A stretch of DNA of 64,000 nt from Mangifera indica. Taxonomy: Eukaryota > Streptophyta > Magnoliopsida > Sapindales > Anacardiaceae. The notes below the pieces were generated by a model. It had not been told where the DNA came from. It ran no database searches and worked only from the letters and a program-made list of their open reading frames with translations. Made by a program: the position numbers and the translations under genes. Location of the stretch: positions 4,745,228 through 4,809,227 of the forward strand of contig NC_058145.1 of assembly GCF_011075055.1 (NCBI RefSeq), written 5' to 3'. Positions 34,795 through 46,926 of the stretch are shown in pieces (the stretch's first letter is position 1; every line of letters starts with the position of its first letter).

Positions 34795-35870
34795 CTCAAC
34801 TTCTAAAACTACACGTTAAAATACACTAGAAGTTAAAAACCAAAAAATCGATCAAAAATTCAAAAATTACAAGTCGAAATACTTTAAAATGATAAAAATA
34901 AAAAAAACAACCTTGAATTTCTAAAGCTAAACGTTGCAATATCTTGAAATGACAAAAACTAAAAAATCAGTTTGAAATTTGAAAAATATATGTGAAAATA
35001 TCTTAGAATGACAATAATAAAAAAATTAGACTAAAATTTGAAAACTAAACATCTAAAAACCTTAACATGACAAATATCAGAAAAAAAAACTAAAATTCAA
35101 AAACTACACATTAAAATATCCGAGAATGTCAAAAACCGAAAAATCACTAAAAAATTTAAAAATTATAAGTCGAAATACCCTAGAATAACAAAAATAAAAA
35201 AGGGCCATGAATTTCAAAAACTAAACATTGAAATACCCTATAATGACAAAAATTGAAAAATATATCTAAAATTTAAAAAGTATATGCGGAAATACCCTAG
35301 AATGACAACAATTAAAAAATTGAAGTAAAATTTGAAAACTACATGTCCATAAACCTTAAAATGACAAATATAAAAAAAACACAACTAAAATTTGAAAACT
35401 ACAAGTTGAAATATTTTAGAATGTCAAAAACTAAAAAATTGTTTGAAAATCTAAAAAATAAGAGTCAAAATATCCTAAAATAACCAAAAATTTGAAAACT
35501 ACCTGTTGAAATTGCTTAGAAATGAAAAAATCGAAATATCTATTTGAAATTCAGAAATTACATAAGAAAACAAGCCTAGAAAACACAAAAATAAATAAAC
35601 GGACCTGAAATTAAAAAACTACAAATTGAAGAATTCTAAAAGAGGAAAAACAGACATAAAATTTGAAAACTAAAAGTTGAAATAGCTTAGTATGACAAAA
35701 ATCAAAAAATCGATCTAAAATTTGAAAATTACATCATCAAATGTGCCTAGAAAAGCACAAAAATAAAGAAACAGAGCTCAAATTTGAAAACTACGTATCG
35801 AAAAACCCTTAAATAGAAAAAACAGATATGAAATTAAAAAACTACATATCAAAAATCTTATGAGTAAAAA
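34795..35870. repeat. Degenerate tandem repeat, unit about 60 bp, about 18 copies
   Basis: A unit approximating AAAATTTGAAAACTACAAGT, then CGAAATACCCTAGAATGACA, then AAAATAAAAAAATCGA recurs throughout with substitutions and small indels. Units start about every 58-60 bases, so they line up nearly under one another. Extremely A-rich on the plus strand, no coding content. It behaves like an old minisatellite. Confidence 0.88.
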
Positions 35871-37173
35871 ATATTATTTGCCCCCTTATATATTTTCTAC
35901 TCTCACACAGGTCCTACAATTTTCCTTTGCCTCTTATCAATTCTTTAATCTCCTATAGGCCCTATAGTTCCACAGATCACCCCCCAGGGTTACTGTACAA
36001 TTACCGTCTCCCCCCCTCCTCGGTAGTTTCCCTGCACTCCCTCAGGTCCTAATTGTTTCAAAAATTAAATTTTCCCCTATTCCACGTGGCTTTGTTCCAT
36101 CCCAAGGGATATTTAGTTCACCACGGGGAATCCCAGGGTCTCCTTGATAGAATCTCCTATCAAACTAACACATTTTCTAGCTAAAAATCATCATTTCAAC
36201 CTCAAATTTTAATACAAATTAAATCTACACATCCTATGATATAATAGCCCTAAAAAAATTTAACCAAAATAACTAAGAATCAAGACATTTTATGTATCGT
36301 TTAAATTCGAAACAGTAAACATTTAATGTTTAAAATCTTCATCAAATCACAATATCCTAACAATAAATTGATTCAAACAAAAGGAGGGATGATGTACTAA
36401 CCTTTTTTGCTATTTTTAGTCATCGAAAAACATGAAAAAGTTGATAAAAATCCGAAGAAGATGAATAGACACTGAGAAATGGGAGATCTCTGGGAGACCC
36501 GTGAAAATCTTTGAATTTTGACAGTGATTTAGTGGACATTTTGGTTATGGTAGCTAAATAAGGTATTTTTGTTAGTTTTTAACTTTTGGAGCAATTTTCT
36601 TAAGCCCCTACTGTTTTGGCCAATTACTGTAATCTCCCTTAAAAACTGAGCATTAACTTCATAAAATTTGTGGGAAAAGCAATTATTTTGCCACCAATTT
36701 TAACTTAAAAAAATTTTTACTTTTAAATATTATTAATTAAATAGGTCACCTTTACATGCATTATGCAAGTTTAAGTCAAGTAAATAAATAAAGAGCAATG
36801 ACCGGGCATACAATGCATTGTTCAAGAAATGACCTGAAGGCCAAGATTTTCGCGAAAGGGGCGAAATTTGTTGACTGGTAGCTCGAAACTTCGTGGTGCA
36901 TGTGATAGCTCATCATCTACGTGAGTCTATGGTCTGGGTTATCTTGATCTCGCTACTGCATGAAAAAATACAAGTGTATTTATGTCTTTCAAGTAATTAG
37001 AGTGAACCAGAGTCGACGGGGTTCCCCAGAGCCTTTCTCTTCATCCTCCTCCACGTCAGACAGTGGGTCTCCTAACCCTAAGAGAAGAAGAAACCACACT
37101 AGCTCAGCTACCATAAGCAATTAATTTCCGATTCACTGCCAGTAAATCGGAACAATCAGCAGATCTTATTACC
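35871..37173. other. Non-coding interval, partly GC-richer
   Basis: No gene recognised. About 35900-36130 is pyrimidine- and C-rich (CTCCCCCCTCCTCGGTAG-like) and about 36840-37170 is less AT-rich than the surroundings, resembling the leader of a plant gene, but no long coding frame follows. Confidence 0.4.
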
Positions 37174-37248
37174 ATGAAAACTTCATCAATCCCAGAATCA
37201 GTCACCATTACAGGAAACCCTGATAAACGAGATCTCTTTGGGAACTAA
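37174..37248 (+). other. Short open frame of 24 codons, possible gene start remnant
   Basis: ACC-ATG context, then MKTSSIPESVTITGNPDKRD and LFGN before TAA. It follows GC-richer leader-like DNA. The second half is also present in the diverged copy at about 34470-34500, where the frame is different. I cannot assign a family and it may be chance. Confidence 0.25.
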
Positions 37249-39031
37249 GTACCAAATAAAACAGCTCTTTCGTCTGTCAAATGACTGACTCAATAGTGCC
37301 AAATCTTTAATTAAAATATAAAAATCAACCACCCCAATATGGTGCAAAATATGTGAGAAACGTAAGAAATATGACGGCATCAGTTATTCCTGTTGTGGAT
37401 TATTTATTGGAGTTTAGTTTTAGATATTTAATGGGATATTTTTATATGATGTATTTTTATATAATATATTATTATATAATTAAATAATTTTAAATTAATT
37501 ATTAAATAATTTTAAATCTTATAATAATACATCATTTAAATATTTAATTATTAATAAAAAACTTCGATTTTAAACTTATTTGATATCTCTGCACATATGT
37601 AAAATCTTTAAAGATGAAACTTCTATTTTTAAATATTATTAATTAAATTGGGTAGCATCACATACACTAAGTAGAAGCCTTCAATGATTCTGCTTAATTT
37701 TTTTAAAAGTTTTTTAATTTTCTTCTTTTATATAAACTAATTCAATTCTTTTTTATTTTCAATTTTATTTACCAATATCTTAATCTTTCAATCTCAACTC
37801 TTTCATTATATTTTTAATCTTATTTTTTTCATCAATTCTCTTTCGAAAATTATCTAAATTTGTAAATAATAAATGGTATGATATATATATTTTATTTATG
37901 TTTATAATTATATAGTATATAAATTAAGAATAATACTATACACGCTCATTTTAGGTATACAAATATGTATATATTCATACGTATCATCACATTATTAGGT
38001 GTTATTTTATCCTTAATTTAAAATCATCTAATCATATGATGACACGTATGAATATATACATATTTATGTATCCAAAGTTGATACATATAGTTTTATTAAT
38101 AAATTATTTTATTTGTACTATATTATAAACTTATAATATTTTTCATCATGTAACCATGATATTCCTCTATCACAAATAAGAGATTATAAATAAAATATTC
38201 GGGCTACTGTTGTTAGTTTTAATAATTGAAAAATTATTTGTGTTTAAAATTTTTAATTAAAATAAAAAAATTGTTTAAATAGGCCAGTTCGTAAGCTAGC
38301 TCGATTAAAGTCTGATCTTATATATATATAGAACTAGGCTTTGGGCGTTCAAAACTTTATACACCGATCCGATCTAAATGTCTCACAGAATTTAAATATC
38401 TCAAAGTAGTATACGTATAAAGTTCCTCCTAGCTACTTGTAGCTTTTGCTTTGATGTTGGACTCACATCTCAATCAAAATTTGTTTTACTATATCAGTGT
38501 TATGCTTAGTGGTTTTTTTTTTTTTCCTAAAAACCCATATTTTTTCATTACTTTAATGTGCTTTAATTTGAAGGATTGCTATTTGTGCAATGTTATCATA
38601 GATGAGGAAGTTTCAACTTCTCATATTTTAGTGATTTGGTAGAAATATTTTGCAATTTCTTCCCAAAATTTCTTTGGTTCAGATTTTTAGGAACCCAGTC
38701 ACTTTTACTCAAATTCTACAAGAAATTGAAGAAAATGAGTAAATTAGGTTTGATTTTATTGATTAAGGATATTTATGAGGAAAAAGCCGATAATTCAACA
38801 AGTCTGGCAGAAAGGTTGCCCAAAAACCCTAATTTTCTTTCTTCCTTTTTTGACAACCCTAATTACCCTTTATACAATAAGCCTTATGCTCTAGAATTGG
38901 GACGTGTCCCAAACCTTAGGTCCTAACATTACCTGCTCTTTTGGGATCCATCTTGTTTTTAAGGTGTGAAAATTGGAATTTTTTTTCATATATAAAATTT
39001 ATTTTTTTGATATTATTATTTTATTTGATTT
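37249..39031. other. Non-coding interval with a MITE-like inverted repeat at about 37955-38085
   Basis: Most is AT-rich and featureless. At 37955-38085 TACAAATATGTATATATTCA, TACGTATCATCACATTATTA and a central TTATCCTTAATTTAAAATCA are followed by the inverted arm ATGATGACACGTATGAATAT, ATACATATTTATGTA, the same family as 18895-19050. About 38686-38760 (TTAGGAACCCAGTCACTTTTACT...AAGAAATTGAAGAA) resembles 46238-46300 and may be LTR remnants. Open frames at 38451-38926 show no known motif. Confidence 0.5.
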
Positions 39032-39284
39032 TGTTGTGCAAAATAAGATAGAAAAGAGGAATAAGAAAAATTTTGTCATATATTACTTTGGTTACATTTC
39101 TTGTGTATATATACAAGAATTCTTAAATAGGAAAAATATTTTTACAGGGAAAAGGAAAAAACTAAAAATTAGACACTAATACAACCCTAACATAATGCCT
39201 ATACAAATTAATAAAATCTCTAAAATTAAGCTATTACATAGTTGTCAGTCATCTTAAAATTTAGTTATTATATAGTTGTCAACA
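39032..39284 (-). repeat. 3' LTR of the copia element
   Basis: TGTTGTGCAAAATAAG to AGTTGTCAACA, 253 bp. It is next to the polypurine tract. Compared with the other LTR it shows scattered substitutions and lacks the fold-back insertion. Confidence 0.9.
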
Positions 39285-39312
39285 CTCCCCTTCAAAATGG
39301 TTCATAGATTTC

Positions 39313-42300
39313 TCACATGCCCATCTTGCAAACCAAAACATAGAAAGACTTATTGGTCAGGCCTTTAGTGAAAACATTAGTTAGTTGATTTTCTGAAAGT
39401 ATATGAGACATATCTAGAATCCCATTGTTTAACTTTTCCTTGATGAAATGTTGATTATTCTCGACATGCTTTGTTTGATCATGTTGGATTGGATTATGAG
39501 CAATACTAATCACAACCTTATTATCATAATATAAATGCATGTTTTTGCCATCTGACAATTGTAATTCTTTCAGAAATTTTCGAAGACACATAATTTCAGA
39601 CACGTTTTGGGTTATGGCTCTATATTCAGCCTCTGCACTTGATCTTGCTACTATAGTCTATTTCTTACTCCTCAGAATAATCAATTTACCGCCTATAAAT
39701 ATGCAATAATTAGATGCAATCCTTCTATCATTTGGGGATCCAACCTAATCTACATTCGTAAAACCTTTTATCTTTAGGTGACCATTCTTAGAGAAGAGCA
39801 ATCCCTTCCCTAGTGTAGACTTCAAACACCTCAAAATATGAAGAGCAACATCAAGATGTGAATTCGATGATCATGAATATATTGACTTACTAAACTTATA
39901 GCATAAGCTATATTTGGTCTGGTGTGAGATAGATAAATCAATCTTTCAACAAACCTTTGACATTGACCAACATAAACTAGTTTACTAACACCTCTTTGCA
40001 ATTTGTGAATAACTTTAATAGAGGTATCTACAAGCTTACAACCTAACTTACCTGTCCATTGAAGAAGATCTAAAATATATTTCATTTGACAAATAAAAAT
40101 TACTTTGTTAAATCTAGCAACTTCTATTCCAAGGAAATATTGCAACTTACCCAAATCCTTAATCTGAAATTCTTACGCTAAATGCATTTTTAGTCTTGTG
40201 ATTTCTTCTACATTGTCACTTGTCATCACAATAACATCAACATAAACTGTGAGTATTGTAACCTTAACATTGTAGTGCTTGATAGAACAAGTATGATTAG
40301 CATTGCTTTGGTGATACTCAAATGAAATCATGGCTTTACTAAACCTATCAAACCATGCTCTAGGTGATTGCTTTAAGCCACATAGTGCCTTCTTCAATCA
40401 GCATACCTTTCTTGTTGTTTTCTCGCAATTAAAACCTGAAGGAATTTTCAGTGTATACTTCTTTCTTAATCTCCATGCAAAAAAGTATTATTAACATCAT
40501 ATTGTTATAGATCCCATCCAAAATTAGTTGTACATGACAAAAAAATTCTAATTAAGTTCATTTTTGCAACTAGAGTAAATGTTTCTTGGTCATCCATACC
40601 ATAGGCTTGCGTGAACCCTTTTGCCACCAATCGAGTTTTGAATCTATCAATTGATCCATCAACTTTGTGTTTGATAATGAACATCAATTTAAATATAACA
40701 GGTTTCTTTCCCAGTAGAAGATCAACATGTTCCCGTGTTTCATTTTTTATCAAGGCCTTCATTTCGTTAATCATGGCTTTTTTCCACTTTGGATCATTTA
40801 TAGCTTCTTGCCAACCTTGTGAAATGGAGATAGAAGACAAAGACAATAGAAAGGTTCTATAGGAAGCAGACAAAGAATCATGATGTTTAGTACAAGCTCT
40901 AACACTTTTTCTAATAGCAATAGGAATATCAATATCATTAGTGCTAAATTCAAAGTTAGAAGAATCAATAGTGGAAGAAGGCTCACCACAAGCTTCCATT
41001 GGAACTAAGCTCAGAGGTGGCACTTGACTAGGTATAACATACTCAATGGTCTTATTTGTCTTGTCTCTACAAGTGTATGTTTTCAAGTTTGATCTATCAA
41101 GTCTCCCACTCTTACCTTTTGCATCTTCACCTCAAGAAATTGGATTTAAAATATGTATAGGTGTATATTGACTCGATGTTATCATCTCTTCTTCCCTAAT
41201 CTTTTCTTGGAAAGGTGATTACGACAGAGAAAAATAGGGTCTAATTCTCGAAATGTGACATCCATACTCATAAAAAAATTTCATGTAGGGGGTGATAACA
41301 TTTATAACCTTTATGAGTTTCAAAGTAGCCAAATAACATAAAAAAAAAAAAAAAACTTTGGAGGAACTATATAAGAATTAGTACCTTGTAAAACTTCGAA
41401 AGGGCTTTTAAAGTTGAGTGTTCTCAAAGACATTCTATTAATAAGATATGTTGCTAAATGTATAACATGCCCCAATAAGTCTTTGGGACATTAATGGTAA
41501 ACATAAGGGCTCAAGCCATTTCTAATAAGTGCCTATTCTTTTGTTCAGATACTCCTTTCTGCACAATAGTATTTACACAACTAGTTTGATGCATTATCCT
41601 ATGAAAATTAAGATAATCATGAAATACACCTTCCATGTCTTATGTGCCATTGTTAGCTCTTAAAATTTTAGCTTTGGCATCAAATTGGTTACAAATCATT
41701 TTGTGCAACAACTGAAAACAAGTAAAAAATGAATTCTTTACTCTTTCAAATACACTTATGTCATCCTTGTACAACAATCAATGAAACAAACAAATTGTCT
41801 ATAACAAGATAATGAAATAGTTTGAGTAGTACATTAGAATGAATAGTCATAAAAGAAACTAAACTTTCATTATTAATAAAAAGGATAAAAGGCTTTTGTA
41901 TGCTTTGCAAATTCACTAGCATCACACATTAATGAATTTACATTAGGGTAACAGGCTGTAACCTTTGTCTAGCAAATATAAGCCATCTCTCATTTTACCA
42001 TAGCCAATCGTTTTCCATGTGTTTAGCTCCTTATGGACACAAAAAGACAAATAAAAGACAACTTTACAATTAAGCTTGTTTGTGAGTGTTCTAATAGATA
42101 AGAGATTATTATAGAAACTAAGAATATGAAAGACTGAAGATAGACTAATGAAAGAAGTACAATTAATGGAATCTATCCTAGATATAGGTGATAAAACCCC
42201 AATAGCTATAAGGACTTTATCTTTACCTGAGCAAAGAAAATAAGTTAGAAAAGAATTGAAAGAGCTAATTATATGGTATGATGCTCTTAAATCTATAATC
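39313..42300 (-). pseudogene. copia integrase, RT and RNase H (broken; catalytic residues lost)
   Basis: RNase H/tail: 39603-39313 (MHLYYDNKVVISIAHNPIQH, TKHVENNQHFIKEKLNNG, FTKGLTNKSF). RT: 41086-40505 (FKTRLVAKGFTQAYGMDDQE), 40397-40173 (ALCGLKQSPRAWFDRFSKAM and YVDVIVMTSD, where the second aspartate of the YVDD box has become valine), 40154-39831 (MGKLQYFLGIEVAR, HTRPNIAYAISLVSQYIH). Integrase around 41700-41530 reads LRANNGT, where the family has DNGT, so the second catalytic aspartate is asparagine; the later VSEQKNRHLLE glutamate is kept. Many stops and frameshifts separate these parts. Confidence 0.88.
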
Positions 42301-43386
42301 TAAGGGCTATTTCTAGTAGGAGAGTTGGCAATAAAAGCTACACCTGAGTTGGCAAAATTAGAAGAAGAAACCATAGTCGAGGGAGAATCAAGCCAAGACA
42401 AAAGATGCTTTAGGGTTTGAACCTTCTCATTAGAAAGATTTCCATTACTGGTAGTTTCACCTGACATGACTGCTTTTATAGTTTCAAACATATTAGCTTA
42501 TGATCTAGAATCACCTAATTGCTTACCACCACGACCTTTAATTGGTTGACCATGAAACTTCCAACAATGTTATTTAGTTTGTCCCCATTTTCCATAATAA
42601 TCACATCTGAGGTAATTTTTTTCTAATGCACTTGTCTCACTTACTTTCATTTGTTCATGTAAAGAGTTAGCTATCATGCTTAATCTATCCATTGAGACTG
42701 TGTGTAACATAACACTTTTTCAACTTTTTTCTTGTGGCACATAAGAATATATTTGTCACGAAGAAGGCAAAAGATCCTTGTTTAGAACTTGAACTCATAT
42801 TTGATCACATTCCATGTTTAGCCCAACAAGAAAATCATATATTCGCTCATTTTCCATGACTTTATGAAATTTAGTTGCATCTTCAAGACATGTAGCTTGA
42901 AAATCTTGATAATAATTAAGTTCTTGCCATATACCACTTAATTCAGCAAAACATTGTGCTATAGTCATTTCTCCTTGTTTCATCCTGTGCAATTTATTTC
43001 ATAACTCATAGACTTAAGCATCATTGCTCACTTGTGAATAGGTTTGAGATGTTGCATTCCATATTTTGAAAGTGGTGTTTAGTAACAAATATCCTTGAGC
43101 AATTTTTGGTTGCATCAAGTTGATAAGCCAAGACATAAGTAGACAATTTTCAAATTCCTATTGGTTGAGAGTAAGGTTTATAATGTCTGGTTTTGGCTTA
43201 TCCCTTATAATATAACCCTACAAATCCACGAGCTTAGATGAACAAAAGACATGACCTTGACCAAGCAAAGCAATTGGTTAAATTTAGCTTTATCAAATTG
43301 ATTTGCAGTGAAGGATTTTTGTCTAACAATTCAACTTAAACTCTGTTGATTTCACTGGCATTCTTAGAACTTTTCCCTTTGGTCAT
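42300..43386 (-). pseudogene. copia gag (broken)
   Basis: A Met at 43386 begins MTKGKSSKNASEIN, followed quickly by a stop. The recognisable gag core is in 42992-42795 (MTIAQCFAELSGIWQELNYY, ERIYDFLVGLNMECDQI). 42491-42300 is the spacer before the protease. The knuckle region near 42600 is heavily decayed. Confidence 0.75.
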
Positions 43387-43405
43387 GTTTGATTAAACAA
43401 GACAA

Positions 43406-43410
<5 letters not shown>

Positions 43411-43443
<33 letters not shown>

Positions 43444-43473
43444 TGTATGTATGTATGTATGTATGTATGTATA
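43411..43473. repeat. (GTAT)n microsatellite
   Basis: About fifteen GTAT units in a row within the copia leader/gag region, preceded by a short AT tract. Likely length-variable. Confidence 0.95.
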
Positions 43474-43657
43474 TTTGTGTTGGTTGAAAAGGAAAAACAA
43501 TTTAAACGTAATAGTTAATAGGTTATGGTTAGCTTCAAGGCTAAAAAGAGGCAATAATTTATAAGAAACCCAAGTAGGTGATAGGCTATATTTTCAACTT
43601 TCAAAATAACGATCTCTTCTTAGAAAACAATAGCTTAAACCATATGCTCTGATACCA

Positions 43658-44704
43658 TGTTGTGAGAACTAAGATAAGAAAAGGAATAAGAAAAATTTTG
43701 TCATATTTTATTTTGGGTTACATCTTTATGTATATACACAAGAATTCTCAAATAGAAAAAAAAAAAATATCTTTACAGGTTTTAAAAAAAAAAATAACCA
43801 AAAGACTATTTCCTACCCAAAGTATGTTGATTTCCCAAAATTTCCCCTATTAACTTTGAAAATCCTATTTTTTCACTTATGGCCATTTAAATCTGTTAAT
43901 TTTAAAGGTAAAATCGTTATTTTATATTTAATATTAAAAATAAACTTAAATATGATTTCATTTTCCCCTCTAAATTTAAAAAACTAACTTTTTTCTTCTA
44001 AACCAAGTTTGAAAAAATCACATTCCCCTCCTAGGGTTTAGTTTCAATATCTAATCACTCTCTCCGGCACCATAGTCGATTGTCTCTCTCTCTCGACAGT
44101 TCCCTTTCCTTTGATGGCTTGTCTCAACTCTACCCTAACCCCTCCGATGCCCGAGAGATGTTGTCTAGAAAGAGGAATCATCTTTCCAGACAATGAAGAC
44201 TCAATCAATTGATCTCATCTTCATCGTCTAAGAAGACGATTCCTTTTCTCAGATGGTGTCTCTCAGATGGCAAAGTGGTTAGGGTGGAGTTGAGGTAGGC
44301 TGTCAGAGGAAAAGGAACTATCAGGAGGGAAAGACAGTCGACGATGACGCTAGAGAGGATGATAGGATATTGAAACTAAACCCTATGGAGGAAATGTGAT
44401 TTTTTAAAACTTGGTTTCGGGGAGAAAATGTTAGTTTTTAAACTTTTAGGGGGAAATGAGATAAATTTTTCAAGGTTAGGGTTCCATTAATTTTAACTGG
44501 CCATGGGTGGATAACGGGGGAAACTTTAGAAAATCAATATACTTTGGGTGAGAAATAGTCCTTTGACCAAAAAGAAAAAACTAAAAACTAGGCACCAATA
44601 CAACCCTAACATAATGGCTTATACAAATTAATAAAATCCCTAAAATTAAACTTTTACATAGTGGTTAATCACCCTAAAATTTAGTTGTTACAGAGTTGTC
44701 AACA
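43658..44704 (-). repeat. 5' LTR of the copia element, carrying a fold-back element
   Basis: TGTTGTGAGAACTAAG to AGAGTTGTCAACA. LTR sequence runs 43658-43795, stops at the fold-back element 43796-44568, and resumes at 44569 (AAAAAGAAAAAACTAAAAAC). Without the insert it is about 270 bp, the size of its partner. Confidence 0.9.
43796..44568. mobile_element. Fold-back Mutator-like MITE in the copia LTR
   Basis: The left end AACCAAAAGACTATTTCCTA, then CCCAAAGTATGTTGATTT, is matched by the right end read inward, GGTCAAAGGACTATTTCTCA, then CCCAAAGTATATTGATTT. The similarity continues inward for most of each arm (for example CCTAGGGTTTAGTTTCAATA against CATAGGGTTTAGTTTCAATA, and CAACTCTACCCTAA against CAACTCCACCCTAA), meeting near 44190. 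The flanks AAAAAAAAT (43787-43795) and AAAAAGAAA (44569-44577) agree at seven of nine. No transposase. Confidence 0.82.
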
Positions 44705-44813
44705 TATTTTTTATTATCAGTAGTATAAAATATAAAATTTGAAAAAATTGCAAACTATAGGGTAAAAATCCTATGGCCAACTGTCAATTATATATATATA
44801 TATATATTGGGAA

Positions 44814-45712
44814 AAAGAATATTTCCCATCTAACTTTTAACCCAATCTCAAACCCATACCCACGGGAGATGACAAACCCAAACTTCCACCCATAACTAAA
44901 CTTTTGTTAATTTTTTCTGTTAAAAGAGGGGTAAAATAGTTATTTTATTTTTTATATGAAAAATTATAAAATTTATTACTTGTCGCTACCCCAAAGTATT
45001 ATAAACTAATATTTCACCTTTATGTAAAATTTTTAAACTTTAAAAAGTAACATTTTCACCCCCAAACCTAGGGTTTTCATATTTTTCAAAACTCAACCAC
45101 CTCTCATAACTTTCAAAAACAATAGTTTCAACCCCATTCTTCAACTTTGTCTTTCGATGTTATCTAGAACTCCTCCTTCTACTAGTGCGATGACAGTAAT
45201 GCAATGAAGAAATCTCCATCTCCTTGTGACTTTATATGATGAAGAGACGAAGATCTCTTCAACGCACAACCTAGATGACGAAGGATGATGCTTTGTAATC
45301 CTTTGTCACTTGTCATGTTGTCCAGACGCGATGACAAAGGATGACAAAGTGTCACCCTTCATCTGAAGTGTCGTCTAGATCTAAGCGATGAAGGTTTTTT
45401 CTTCATTGTCCTTTATAGCCAGAGAAGGGAGATTGGTGGAAAACGTTGGTCATCGGTGGTGGCCAGAGAAGGAAGTAAACCCTAGGGGTGAAATCTAAAC
45501 TTTTCAAACTTGAATGATGGGTTAAAGTGTTAGTTTTTAAAACCTTGAGAGGGGAAATGATAAAATTTTAAAGTTTATAGATAAAAAGATAATTTTACGT
45601 GTATCTCTAACTGAAAATTTGGATAGCAGTTTGGTCATGGGTGACAGTTTGGTTTTTCATCTCCCGTGGGTGTGACTTTGAAATTGAGCTAAAATTTGGG
45701 TGGGACATAGTC
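44814..45712. mobile_element. Related inverted-repeat (fold-back) element
   Basis: Left end AAAAGAATATTTCCCATCTA with CCCATACCCACGGGAGATGA, right end read inward AAAGACTATGTCCCACCCAA with GTCACACCCACGGGAGATGA. Ends resemble those of 43796-44568 and 52419-53199. Internal arms are only partly complementary (GATGACAAAGGATGACAAAG-type stretches near the centre). It sits in a TATATA-rich target, so the exact ends and duplication are unclear. No coding content. Confidence 0.7.
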
Positions 45713-46926
45713 TTTATATATTTATATATATTTTTTCTTTTTTCCTCTTTTTACTTCTTCCTTCTATGCGACTTCCTCTCTGTCTTCCTTTTCTTTTCAG
45801 CCATTTTCCCCAACTTTTTTGGTGACTTCCTAACATCGATTTAGCTCCCTGATCATAAAACTTTGTCGATTCATCTTCTCACAATGACAATTCACCTTCA
45901 CGGTAGCTTTCGTCGTGACTCTCAGACTTATCTACTATTTCCAATATCTATCTCCCCACAACCATTCCGATGTCTTTTTGTCTCCCCAACTTCTACCCAA
46001 GCTGATTTGACATCCCTATGGCTAATTTACTCCACCTAAGCTCTAATAGCGATGCTTCAGCTTCCCACCATTAATTTCCCTTTTCCAGTGACAATTAGAC
46101 TTCTCCCTTGTCGATTTGCCTTTTGCAACCTTCTCTCTTGCCATTTTGCCTTCCGACCAACTGCCTAAATGTTGATTTGTCTTTCTTACCTTTTTTGGTC
46201 ACCTCACTTGCTAGAATCGCATATTGCTTTCATACCAACATGTTAGGAATCCAATCACTCTCACTCAAACACAACAAGAAATTGAAGAAGTTTGATTTTA
46301 TTAATAAAGGGTCAGGAATAAACTAATAATTTGATGATTCGAGACCTCCAAATTCTGCCCTTCTGAGCTATTGAAAACCTCCCAATTGTGGCTAATTTTT
46401 TTTTTAAAAAAAAATTAGTTTGTTTTGTTGGTTCGATTAATGCCATCAAAATTAAAGGAAGTTAAATAGATTTTTATTGATTCATCGAATTTATAAAATG
46501 TAGCAACTAAGTAATATCAATTCCGAAAAAGCCAAGAGATAACAAAAGTATCCCTCCATATTCTTTTGGAATCAATGAGATTTAATTAGTAGATTTCAGA
46601 TATTTGTTGAGTCAATAAAACACATTTTAAGTTTTTTAAATTTCTAGTGTTTTTTTAAATCAACAAAATTAAGGTATGTTTTTATCCATTGTATCAAGTG
46701 GTTGTCACGAGCACCATCTTCTTGGAATTTGCTATACATGACGACTCACAAGACTTTATTGGTAGTACCATTAATGCTTAAACAGAAGTTATGCACATAT
46801 AACTGTCAGTCGTCTGATCAGTTTTTCTTTTAGCATTGTGTTTTGATACAAGAACACAGTTGTAGACATGATTAAAGCCTTAATCTATATCAAAGTAATG
46901 TTCATTGAATTATATCCTCGCCATAG
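45713..46926. other. Non-coding interval; possible ORC3 exon trace near 46750-46800
   Basis: CT-rich open frames (45641-45844, 46108-46326) lack motifs. 46238-46300 resembles 38686-38760. At about 46752-46790 the plus strand reads DSQDFIGSTINA, which loosely matches the SRQQFISQAIRE segment expected just upstream in plant ORC3, so an eroded exon may lie here. Very uncertain. Confidence 0.3.

Larger units (their letters stand above)
39032..44704 (-). mobile_element. Ty1/copia LTR retrotransposon, complete but dead, 5' LTR interrupted
   Basis: LTRs at 39032-39284 and 43658-44704 match once a 773-bp insertion in the latter is discounted. The primer-binding site (43645-43657, TGGTATCAGAGCA on minus) and the polypurine tract (39285-39293, GAAGGGGAG on minus) flank the interior. 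Minus order is gag, integrase, RT, RNase H. The flanking pentamers are GATTT (39027-39031) and TATTT (44705-44709), four of five matching. Two catalytic residues are lost (see pol entry), so it is inactive. Confidence 0.92.

Noticed and set aside
34795..35870. CRISPR-like array
   Set aside because: Units are contiguous and diverged with no spacers between conserved repeats, and the host is a plant; it is a degenerate tandem repeat.
38451..38926. Two plus-strand open frames as a possible host gene
   Set aside because: Phenylalanine-rich, no motif, no splice structure, and part resembles a repeated LTR-like segment at 46238-46300.
45641..45844. Phenylalanine-rich open frame as a membrane protein
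   Set aside because: Spans the end of a fold-back element and a T-rich tract; hydrophobicity comes from low complexity.
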